Below, one piece after another: positions 9,766 through 16,767 of a DNA stretch of 64,000 nucleotides. Below the pieces are notes generated by a model. The model did not search any database and was not told where the DNA came from. It saw only the letters and a program-made list of their open reading frames with translations. Numbering within the stretch: position 1 is the first letter of the stretch; every line of letters starts with the position of its first letter. The stretch comes from Vibrio maritimus (GTDB taxonomy: Bacteria; Pseudomonadota; Gammaproteobacteria; Enterobacterales; Vibrionaceae): the NCBI RefSeq assembly GCF_021441885.1, contig NZ_CP090439.1:1364001-1428000 (forward strand), written 5' to 3'. The translations under genes were made by a program, and so were the position numbers.

Positions 9766-9844
9766 CGTCATTCCTGCGCAGGCAGGAATCTACTCAAAGC
9801 GAGTACCCAACTTAAACAAGATCCCTGCTTGCGCAGGGATGACT
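9766..9844. repeat. Short imperfect inverted-repeat element inside the gcv operon
   Basis: About 79 bases between gcvH and gcvP. It opens with CGTCATTCCTGCGCAGGCAG and closes with GCGCAGGGATGACT, so the ends are inverted copies and each end can fold on itself. The CGTCATYCC...GGATGACG ends match those of the two 121-base repeats at 39510 and 39752, so all three seem to belong to one dispersed repeat superfamily. In the transcript it would form hairpins that could change the gcvH:gcvP expression ratio or mRNA stability. Confidence 0.7.
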
Positions 9845-9882
9845 CGTATGTTAGGTACATTCGGGCAACGGTTGCGTGTTGC

Positions 9883-10263
9883 TTATTCGTCTTCGATAGA
9901 CGCTAGGTATTCCTCAGCGCTCTTAAGGTTGTCTAGCTCAGAAGCATCAGACATTTTCACCTTAACAATCCAGCCACCTTCGTAAGACTCTTCGTTGATA
10001 AGCTCTGGGCTGTCTTCTAGTTCTTCGTTGATTTCAACGATTTCACCAGTGATTGGTGCGTAGATGTCAGACGCTGCTTTAACAGACTCAACTAGAGAGA
10101 AGCTTTCGCCTGCTTCGATTTCGTCTTCTACTTCTGGTAGGTCAACGAACACTACGTCACCTAGCATTTCTTGAGCGTGCTCTGAAATACCGATAGTCAC
10201 AGTACCGTCACCATTGTCGCGTACCCATTCGTGGCTGTCAGAAAACTTCAAAGTGTTGTCCAT
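9883..10263 (-). CDS. gcvH: Glycine cleavage system H protein
   Basis: A 126-residue lipoyl carrier that shuttles the aminomethyl intermediate between the P, T and L proteins. The start MDNTLKFSDSHEWVR is typical of the family. The lipoylated Lys is in the motif VESVKAASD near residue 64. The ATG at 10263 is chosen because GGAGAT lies 6 bases before it and because family members start here; longer frames upstream are not supported. It lies 35 bases after glyA and is probably co-transcribed with it and with gcvP. Confidence 0.97.
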   Translation of the reverse strand: MDNTLKFSDSHEWVRDNGDGTVTIGISEHAQEMLGDVVFVDLPEVEDEIEAGESFSLVESVKAASDIYAPITGEIVEINEELEDSPELINEESYEGGWIVKVKMSDASELDNLKSAEEYLASIEDE

Positions 10264-10298
10264 TGCTTTATCTCCAAAAATTAAGGATGTTTTGTTCT

Positions 10299-11606
10299 TT
10301 AAGTGTAGAGTGGGAAGCGAGCGCACAGCGCCTTCACTTCTTTACGTACGCGTTTCTCGACCTCTGGATTGCCTTCTGGGCTTTCCACTAGGCCGTCTAA
10401 CACGTCACCAATCCACTCACCAATGAGTTTAAATTCTTCGGTGCCAAAACCACGGGTGGTTCCAGCTGGCGTCCCTAAACGAATACCAGAAGTAATCATA
10501 GGTTTTTCTGTGTCGAACGGGATGCCGTTTTTGTTACATGTGATGCCTGCACGCTCTAAGGCTTCTTCAGCTTTATTGCCTTTAAGTCCTTTTGGACGTA
10601 GGTCAACAAGCATAAGATGAGTGTCAGTGCCGCCAGTCACGATGTCGCAACCGCGAGTTTGCAATACTTCAGAAAGTACTTTTGCGTTCGCGATCACTGA
10701 ATCGATATAAGTTGAGAATTGTGGGCCAAGAGCCTCACCAAACGCGACAGCTTTGGCTGCAATCACGTGCATTAGCGGACCACCTTGAAGGCCAGGGAAT
10801 ACCGCTGAGTTAATTTTCTTAATGATGTCTTCGTGATTCGTTAGGATCATGCCACCACGAGGGCCGCGCAATGTTTTGTGCGTTGTTGTGGTCACAACAT
10901 GTGCGTGTGGCAGTGGGCTAGGGTGCGCGCCTGTCGCAATCAGACCTGCGATGTGCGCCATGTCGACCATTAAGATAGCGCCGACTTCGTCCGCGATTTC
11001 ACGGAACTTAGCGAAGTCGATAACGCGTGGAATCGCACTACCGCCAGCGATGATCATTTTTGGCTTGTGTTCAACAGCTAGAGCACGTACGTCGTCGTAG
11101 TTAATCTCTAGGGTCTCTTTGTCCACACCGTATTGAACGGCATTAAACCACTTACCAGATAGTGCAGGGCGAGCGCCGTGAGTAAGGTGACCACCAGCAT
11201 CAAGAGACATGCCCATGATGGTGTCGCCAGGTTGAAGTAGCGCCAGTTTGACTGCGCCGTTGGCTTGAGCACCAGAGTGCGGTTGAACGTTTGCGTATTC
11301 GCACTTAAAAAGAGACTTTGCACGTTCGATAGCAATAGCTTCTACAGTATCAACATGCTCACAACCACCGTAATAGCGACGGTTTGGATAGCCTTCTGCG
11401 TATTTATTGGTTAGGCAAGTGCCTTGTGCTTGCATAACTGCTTTGGAAACAATGTTTTCAGAAGCAATTAGCTCGATTTGGTCATTCTGGCGAGCGAACT
11501 CTGCTTGGATTCCGGTGAACACAGCATCGTCTGTCGCAGACAAGTTGGTTGAGAAGAAGTTTTCTAGGCTGTGATTTGGATAGCTTTTTGAGTACTGAGC
11601 ATTCAT
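10299..11606 (-). CDS. glyA: Serine hydroxymethyltransferase
   Basis: A 435-residue PLP enzyme that interconverts serine and glycine with tetrahydrofolate. The cofactor Lys is in VVTTTTHKTLRGPRGG, and IELIASENIVS, NKYAEGYPNRRYYGGCE and VQPHSGAQANGAV are family signatures. The start MNAQYSKSYPN at 11606 has GGAAGG upstream; an in-frame extension to 11744 has no family support. As first gene of glyA-gcvH-gcvP it couples glycine cleavage to serine synthesis, since it consumes the methylene-THF made by the cleavage system. Vibrios commonly carry a second glyA elsewhere, so this may be the dedicated glycine-catabolic copy (inference). Confidence 0.97.
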   Translation of the reverse strand: MNAQYSKSYPNHSLENFFSTNLSATDDAVFTGIQAEFARQNDQIELIASENIVSKAVMQAQGTCLTNKYAEGYPNRRYYGGCEHVDTVEAIAIERAKSLFKCEYANVQPHSGAQANGAVKLALLQPGDTIMGMSLDAGGHLTHGARPALSGKWFNAVQYGVDKETLEINYDDVRALAVEHKPKMIIAGGSAIPRVIDFAKFREIADEVGAILMVDMAHIAGLIATGAHPSPLPHAHVVTTTTHKTLRGPRGGMILTNHEDIIKKINSAVFPGLQGGPLMHVIAAKAVAFGEALGPQFSTYIDSVIANAKVLSEVLQTRGCDIVTGGTDTHLMLVDLRPKGLKGNKAEEALERAGITCNKNGIPFDTEKPMITSGIRLGTPAGTTRGFGTEEFKLIGEWIGDVLDGLVESPEGNPEVEKRVRKEVKALCARFPLYT

Positions 11607-11975
11607 GGCGGTAAACCTTCCATTGTTCAATCGACGTTTGTGTTTTTCATGGTGTCGATTGCGTCGTGTCTTAGTACTGTAAGAACAGGCAAACTGTTCA
11701 AAACAGCGGCGCGAATTAGTCCCAATAAGTAGGACAAAAATCATTCAGTAAACGTGCTGTCGAGTAAAGGACTTCCGTTGACTCACCAGCGCGTAAGTGC
11801 ATCTCTTCATCTAACAAGCCGATAACATACCTCTGTCAGCTCAAACAATCAATCAGAAATTTCCTATAGGAAACACAGTTTCCGAAAATGTTACCGAGAG
11901 CACGCTTTATTTTTATACTTGGTCTTTAATATAGAAGTCGCTTCATGCAACAATGAATTTGCAAAACAGGAAGTC
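11607..11975. other. Divergent promoter region glyA / XRE regulator
   Basis: 369 bases without a convincing gene. It should carry the promoters for glyA-gcvH-gcvP (left) and the XRE regulator (right). The only clear element is the overlapping palindrome at 11860-11883. Confidence 0.6.
11860..11883. promoter_or_regulatory. Candidate operator of the XRE-cupin regulator, site 1
   Basis: Three alternating half sites: TTTCC-TATA-GGAAA, whose second half overlaps GGAAAC-ACA-GTTTCC (11869-11883). The second palindrome has the same arms and 3-base spacer as the one upstream of gcvT (12823-12839). It lies about 93 bases before the regulator start and within the glyA upstream region, so it could serve both divergent genes. 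Confidence 0.6.
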
Positions 11976-12617
11976 ATGAAAAAGAAGGATCGCATGTCAG
12001 AAGACATCTATGATGAGTATCCGTCCTTAACGCTGGCTCGTGAGTCAGTGGACGAAAATATAGAGCCTCTTAAACTGGGTGAACGCATCAAGGACATTCG
12101 TTCTAAGATGGGACTTACGCTTGAGGAAGCGAGCCAGCGAACAGGGCTTGCGCGCTCGACACTGAGTAAGATTGAAAACGAGCAGATCTCTCCAACTTTT
12201 CAGGCGATGCAAAAATTGGCATCAGGCCTGCATATAGACATGCCGCAACTCTTTGAGCCACCAAAGAAAAAGGTCGCAACGGGTCGTCGTGACCTTACTA
12301 AGCGTGGAGAGGGAAAACCCCACCCAACACCAACCTATGAGCACGAGCTGCTGGCGACACAATTATCCAATAAAAAAATGATGCCATTTAAAAGCACAGT
12401 GAGAGCTCGCGCTTTTGAAGAGTATAGTGATTGGGTAAGGCATGATGGCGAAGAGTTTTTGCTGATTCTGTCGGGTCAAGTGACCTTCTTTTCCGAGTTC
12501 TATGAGCCGATGACGATGAGCGAAGGGGACAGTGTTTACTACGATGCAAACATGGGCCACATGCTCATCTCAACCAGTGAAGAAGACGCCCATATTCTTT
12601 GGGTGACGGCGAAATAA
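11976..12617 (+). CDS. XRE-family regulator with cupin sensor domain
   Basis: About 213 residues. An N-terminal helix-turn-helix (GERIKDIRSKMGLTLEEASQ, then RTGLARSTLSKIENEQ) is followed by a linker and a C-terminal cupin barrel (WVRHDGEEFLLILSGQVTF, MSEGDSVYYDANMGHML). Proteins of this plan are local regulators of amino-acid or amine metabolism whose cupin binds a small ligand. Its position between glyA-gcvH-gcvP and gcvT, flanked by copies of the same palindrome, makes it the likely glycine-cleavage regulator. The start at 11976 has AGGAAG close upstream. ATG 11994 (AAGGA upstream) is equally possible. Ligand, and whether it activates or represses, are unknown. Confidence 0.85.
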   Translation: MKKKDRMSEDIYDEYPSLTLARESVDENIEPLKLGERIKDIRSKMGLTLEEASQRTGLARSTLSKIENEQISPTFQAMQKLASGLHIDMPQLFEPPKKKVATGRRDLTKRGEGKPHPTPTYEHELLATQLSNKKMMPFKSTVRARAFEEYSDWVRHDGEEFLLILSGQVTFFSEFYEPMTMSEGDSVYYDANMGHMLISTSEEDAHILWVTAK

Positions 12618-12645
12618 TCATCAGTTGATTGAGTTTCGTATAATG

Positions 12646-12663
12646 AAAGCAAACGTTTGCTTT
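12646..12663. promoter_or_regulatory. PurR-type operator
   Basis: AAAGCAAACGTTTGCTTT is an 18-base perfect palindrome with the GCAAACGTTTGC core of gamma-proteobacterial PurR boxes. PurR is known to repress glyA and gcvTHP in E. coli, so a box between the XRE gene and gcvT fits purine control of one-carbon supply. Another LacI-family protein could in principle use it. Confidence 0.7.
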
Positions 12664-12822
12664 GTTGCGAAAATGCTCTGAACTAGCGCGGTTTTGACGG
12701 TAAGCTCGTCGAAATGGCGCTTTTTTATTGACTTTAATTCTGTGAATAGGATGTTAAATGTCACATTTTGCGGTGTTTGTATCTTGTTAAATGAGAAAAA
12801 TACCCGCATCCTTGTTCACTAT

Positions 12823-12839
12823 AGGAAACATGGTTTCCT
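12823..12839. promoter_or_regulatory. Candidate operator of the XRE-cupin regulator, site 2
   Basis: AGGAAAC-ATG-GTTTCCT is a perfect 7-3-7 palindrome, preceded by the same ACTAT/CTAT flank as site 1 at 11860-11883. It lies 165 bases before the gcvT start. Confidence 0.65.
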
Positions 12840-13003
12840 GGTGATGAACTCTTCACCACTCAGGTTACTCATTTAATGGATACCGATTGAATCCATCGAG
12901 CGTGTGCAAGTCAGTAAACTTGCGCAGATAAAGATAGTGAACCACTCACCTTACAACAGGAGCAGGACTCACTGAAAGGTGGTCCAACCCAATGGAGATT
13001 ACA

Positions 13004-14137
13004 ATGGCTCAAGAACAAGCAACCCAAGATCTATTGAAAACACCTTTGCATGCATTACACGTAAGTGTTGGCGCTAAGATGGTGCCATTTGCTGGCTACG
13101 ACATGCCAGTACAATACCCATTGGGTGTGAAGAAGGAGCACCTTCACTGTCGTGATGCTGCTGGATTGTTTGACGTGTCGCACATGGGACAAATTCGTCT
13201 GCACGGTGCAAACGCCGCTAAAATCCTCGAAACATTGGTTCCTGTCGATATTATTGACCTGCCCGCGGGTAAGCAGCGTTATGCGTTCTTTACTAATGAA
13301 CAAGGCGGCATCATGGATGATCTTATGGTGGCAAACTTAGGCGATCATCTGTTTGTTGTCGTCAACGCGGCATGTAAAGAGCAAGACATTGCCCACCTTC
13401 AAGCGCACCTTGATGAAGGTGTTGAGATGGAAGTGATCGAAGATCGCGCTCTGCTTGCACTGCAAGGTCCTAAAGCGGCTGAGGTTTTGGCTCGTATTCA
13501 GCCTGAAGTGGCTGAGATGCTGTTTATGGACGTTCGTAAATTGGATATCAATGGCGTTGAGTGCATTGTTAGCCGCTCTGGTTACACGGGCGAAGATGGT
13601 TACGAAATCTCAGTGCCGTCTGAAAATGCCGAAGCGCTTGCTCAAGCACTAACAGAATATGAAGAAGTAGAGTGGATCGGTCTTGGTGCTCGTGACTCGC
13701 TTCGCCTTGAATGTGGTCTGTGCTTGTACGGTCATGACCTAGATACAACGACTACGCCAGTAGAAGCAAGCCTACTGTGGGGCATTCAGAAAGTGCGTCG
13801 TAATGATGGTGAGCGTGCGGGTGGCTTCCCTGGCGCAGATATCGTTCTGAACCAAATCGAAACCAAAGATGTGGCTCGCAAGCGTATTGGTCTGATTGGT
13901 CAAACTAAAGCGCCAGTGCGTGAAGGCGCGAAACTGTTTGATGCCGACGACAACGAAATTGGTATCGTAACCAGCGGCACAGCAGGTCCAACGGCTGGAA
14001 AACCCGTATCTATGGGTTACGTGAAGACTGAGTTTGCGGCAATTGGTACGGAAGTGTTTGCAGAAGTACGTGGTAAAAAGCTTGCTATGACGGTAGAGAA
14101 AATGCCGTTTGTACCTCAACGCTACTACCGCGGCTAA
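13004..14137 (+). CDS. gcvT: Aminomethyltransferase, glycine cleavage T protein
   Basis: 377 residues. It transfers the methylene group from GcvH-bound aminomethyl to tetrahydrofolate and releases ammonia. Visible signatures are TPLHALHVSVGAKMVPFAGY, LFDVSHMGQIRLHG, the folate-binding middle (SRSGYTGEDGYEISVP) and the C-terminal barrel ending MPFVPQRYYRG. The start at 13004 is chosen over ATG 12992 because GGAG at 12994-12997 lies six bases before it and overlaps the upstream ATG. It is transcribed apart from gcvH-gcvP, with its own long leader and a strong terminator. Confidence 0.96.
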   Translation: MAQEQATQDLLKTPLHALHVSVGAKMVPFAGYDMPVQYPLGVKKEHLHCRDAAGLFDVSHMGQIRLHGANAAKILETLVPVDIIDLPAGKQRYAFFTNEQGGIMDDLMVANLGDHLFVVVNAACKEQDIAHLQAHLDEGVEMEVIEDRALLALQGPKAAEVLARIQPEVAEMLFMDVRKLDINGVECIVSRSGYTGEDGYEISVPSENAEALAQALTEYEEVEWIGLGARDSLRLECGLCLYGHDLDTTTTPVEASLLWGIQKVRRNDGERAGGFPGADIVLNQIETKDVARKRIGLIGQTKAPVREGAKLFDADDNEIGIVTSGTAGPTAGKPVSMGYVKTEFAAIGTEVFAEVRGKKLAMTVEKMPFVPQRYYRG

Positions 14138-14196
14138 GCCAACTTAGTTCATAAAAGCATCTTAGAGAACATTCTCTCGGTTTTACTACCCACTTC

Positions 14197-14229
14197 AAAA
14201 GCACCACTGTAAGACAGTGGTGCTTTTTT
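14197..14229 (+). terminator. gcvT terminator
   Basis: Perfect stem AAAAGCACCACTG / CAGTGGTGCTTTT with loop TAAGA and a T run. Confidence 0.92.
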
Positions 14230-14359
14230 GTCTGAATTTTGTCATCCTGTGAGAAGCTTAAAAACTTATGGAATTGAAGACGGTTACTATCAGCGGTCAC
14301 TGATAATAAGCGCCATGATAGGCGTATCGTAGCTGTACACACGAAAGGAGTATCGTTTA

Positions 14360-15418
14360 GTGTTTCAAAGCTTATTTTCTCGCAGTCCTGTCTCGACTGC
14401 TATTTTGACAACCAGTTTAGGTCTAGCATCATTTGGCGCGCACGCAACAGATGCCGTTGAGAATAGTACATCTGTCGCACCATACATTGTGAATGGTAAC
14501 GTTGCGAACATTGATGACTATCGCTCATTCATCTCACTGTTTTCCGATCCAACAGGCTATACAAACTATTCTATTGAAGGACCGTTGTGCGGCGCTACAT
14601 TGCTTAATCAAGAGTATGTATTGACGGCAGCGCACTGTTTTTACGGCAGTGACAACAATGCTAAGTGGAACCGACTCTTTACGGTTGCAGTGACTGAGCT
14701 TCAAGACTCAAGCGAAGCGGCGAACGCTGAGCGTTTGCGAGTTGCAGAGATTTACATGCACCCTAATTACAAGGATGGCGAGCGTTATCTCTGGTCAAAT
14801 GACATTGCCATCTTAAAGCTAGCGACACCAGCGACTCGTGGTGAGGTTGTAAACTATGGCTTTTCAAAGGACTATCGAGACGAACCGGCAAGCTTTAAGG
14901 CAGTTGGGCATGGTGATACGAGAACTGGATTCGACGATTCCACCGACTTGCTCCAAGTTTCGCTTAATTATGTCACTGATAGTCAATGTCAGGCATTTGG
15001 TTTGAGTAACGTGCGTGATGATTACATTTGTTTTAGTGGTGATTACAGCGCGGTGACACAACTCAATGGCGGCACATGCCAAGGCGATTCTGGTGGGCCT
15101 GTCTATTGGAATGATAATGGTCGTCAAGTACAAGTAGGGATTACTAGCTTTGGTCCGACAACGTGTGGCGATCCATCAATACCAGTAACTTCTGTGTTTA
15201 CTGAGGTTGCCGATCATTACGATTGGATTGAATCTGTATTAGGCGGTCACGAAACGGCAACCTATACGATTTCAGAGCAAGATCGTATAGATTTTGGCCA
15301 AGCCATATCACCGACTCCGAATGTGTCTACTTCTGGCAGCGGTGGCGGTGGTAGTGTGTCTCTACTATTTGGCTCCTTATTAGCTTTAGTAGGTTGGTCA
15401 CGTCGCAGGAGACAGTGA
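14360..15418 (+). CDS. Secreted trypsin-like serine protease with GlyGly-CTERM tail
   Basis: 352 residues starting at GTG with AAAGGAG nine bases upstream. A signal peptide ends near residue 29. The S1 peptidase domain begins at PYIVNGNVANIDDY and carries the triad His (LTAAHCF), Asp (SNDIAILKL) and Ser (TCQGDSGGPVYW). The tail is a Gly/Ser-rich stretch, one hydrophobic helix and a basic end (WSRRRRQ). This is the GlyGly-CTERM signal that rhombosortase processes for type II secreted surface proteins, as in the Vibrio Ves proteases. It is followed by a paralogue at 15603. Substrates are unknown; the missing propeptide Arg before VNG suggests activation differs from trypsinogen. Confidence 0.92.
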   Translation: MFQSLFSRSPVSTAILTTSLGLASFGAHATDAVENSTSVAPYIVNGNVANIDDYRSFISLFSDPTGYTNYSIEGPLCGATLLNQEYVLTAAHCFYGSDNNAKWNRLFTVAVTELQDSSEAANAERLRVAEIYMHPNYKDGERYLWSNDIAILKLATPATRGEVVNYGFSKDYRDEPASFKAVGHGDTRTGFDDSTDLLQVSLNYVTDSQCQAFGLSNVRDDYICFSGDYSAVTQLNGGTCQGDSGGPVYWNDNGRQVQVGITSFGPTTCGDPSIPVTSVFTEVADHYDWIESVLGGHETATYTISEQDRIDFGQAISPTPNVSTSGSGGGGSVSLLFGSLLALVGWSRRRRQ

Positions 15419-15446
15419 TTACTTATCTCTATGATTCCTAAAATAA

Positions 15447-15475
15447 AACGTCGCGTTTTCCACGCGGCGTTTTTT
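15447..15475 (+). terminator. Terminator between the two proteases
   Basis: AACGTCGCG pairs with CGCGGCGTT (one G-T pair), followed by six T. It implies the second protease has its own promoter. Confidence 0.8.
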
Positions 15476-15602
15476 GTTGTCTATAAGCTCATTGTTAAGA
15501 CTTGTTTAATCGAACCTAACGGATCGTTCGTAACACTCTATACTGAAAGTGAGAGCTAAATCACGTTAACTCCCACAGATTATTCAGAAAAGGAGATTCC
15601 GA

Positions 15603-16670
15603 ATGAATCTAAGCGTGAAATCCGCGTTGATTGCATCCGTTCTGCTGCCTTTTGCTTTGGCGGTCGGCAAAGTACACGCCGAAAACGTCGAAGTGGCTCC
15701 GATGATTGTAAATGGTACTAATGCCTCAATACTCGATTTCCCCTCATTCGTGAGCCTGTACATCGACTCACAAGAGTATGACGGTCGCTATTCCTCAGGT
15801 GCATATTGTGGGGGAACTTTACTTAACAACACGCATGTAATGACGGCAGGGCACTGCTTGTCGAGCTTCGATACCTATGATGAAGGTGCAGTCTTATTTA
15901 CCAGTGCGGTTGTTGGGTTAGAGAATGAAAACCGCTTTTTAAATGCAGAAAAGCAGCGCGTAGAAGCCGTCTTCTTCCATCCTAATTTTGAAAACAATAT
16001 CTCTCGATTGTTACCCAATGACATAGTGATCTTGCGACTCGAGCAAGCGGTCAATGATGGCAGTGCAGTGATGCGTGCTACCTCCGCTGAAGCATCGCTA
16101 TATCGTAGCTTCTCAGCTTCTTTCGTGGCTCTCGGTCATGGGGATGTAGCAACGGGAGTTTCTGGGACGTCAATTCTGCAAAGAGCAGACCTTTTTTGGG
16201 TCACTAATCTTACTTGCGCTAACAACTTCACCAATGGGCGCTTCCTAACTGACAAGCAAATTTGCTTTAGCGGCGCGACGTCTATTTCCAATGGATTGAA
16301 AGCGGGGACCTGTCAGGGTGATTCGGGCGGTCCCATTTATTGGGATGACAACGGAACATTTAAACAGGTAGGTATTACGAGTTTCGGGCCTGCAACTTGC
16401 GGTGACTCGTCGTCAGATGTTACGGCGGCTTATACAGAAGTCGCCGATTATGTTGACTGGATTGACAGTGTATTAGCTGGGCAAGAAGTACCAACGGTCA
16501 CGGTGACAGAGCAAGACAGATTGGATTACCTTGCGTTAAATGGTCGTGTTATTTATCAGGGTGGAACGATCAGTACGACGGAAGGCGATGGTGGCGGCGG
16601 AGAGTGGTCTTTGTGGCTCTCACTCGGCCTACTGTCACTGGCTGTGCTTCGAAGGCGCGAACCAGAATAA
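15603..16670 (+). CDS. Secreted trypsin-like serine protease with GlyGly-CTERM tail (paralogue)
   Basis: 355 residues with a signal peptide to about residue 26, then PMIVNGTNASILDFPSF opening the S1 domain. The triad is His in MTAGHCL, Asp in PNDIVILRL and Ser in TCQGDSGGPIYW. The C-terminus repeats the GlyGly-CTERM plan: a Gly-rich GDGGGGEW, a hydrophobic helix and a basic RRREPE end. It shares the blocks around all active-site residues, GITSFGPATCGD and VADYVDWIDSVL with the gene at 14360, so the pair arose by tandem duplication followed by considerable divergence. It is expected to leave the cell by type II secretion and be processed by rhombosortase. Confidence 0.92.
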   Translation: MNLSVKSALIASVLLPFALAVGKVHAENVEVAPMIVNGTNASILDFPSFVSLYIDSQEYDGRYSSGAYCGGTLLNNTHVMTAGHCLSSFDTYDEGAVLFTSAVVGLENENRFLNAEKQRVEAVFFHPNFENNISRLLPNDIVILRLEQAVNDGSAVMRATSAEASLYRSFSASFVALGHGDVATGVSGTSILQRADLFWVTNLTCANNFTNGRFLTDKQICFSGATSISNGLKAGTCQGDSGGPIYWDDNGTFKQVGITSFGPATCGDSSSDVTAAYTEVADYVDWIDSVLAGQEVPTVTVTEQDRLDYLALNGRVIYQGGTISTTEGDGGGGEWSLWLSLGLLSLAVLRRREPE

Positions 16671-16676
16671 TAGAAT

Positions 16677-16703
16677 TAAAAAAAGCGCTGCGAGGGCAGC
16701 GCT
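16677..16703 (-). terminator. Terminator of the fruBKA operon
   Basis: On the minus strand AGCGCTGCC..GCAGCGCT is followed by a T run (A run at 16678-16684 on the plus strand). It lies 65 bases after the fruA stop; the plus-strand side lacks a T run. Confidence 0.75.
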
Positions 16704-16767
16704 ATTAAAATTCCACTATTGGGGGTGAGTGGATGTTTTGCCCAAGTGTCACTCGGGCTTGTCGCAA

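Larger units (their letters stand above)
12618..13003 (+). other. Long gcvT leader region
   Basis: 386 bases without a gene. It holds a PurR-type box (12646-12663), the XRE palindrome (12823-12839), a hairpin GTGCAAGT/ACTTGCGC near 12903-12926, and a second hairpin, GGAC(T)CAC with GTGGTCC, near 12965-12985, just before the ribosome site. The glycine-riboswitch core was looked for and not found. Confidence 0.55.

Noticed and set aside
12618..13003. Glycine riboswitch before gcvT
   Set aside because: The conserved CACCGAAGG-type and CTCTCAGG-type core segments are not present; only unrelated hairpins were found.
14085..14342. Minus-strand frames between gcvT and the first protease
   Set aside because: They overlap the gcvT end and its terminator and lack coding features.
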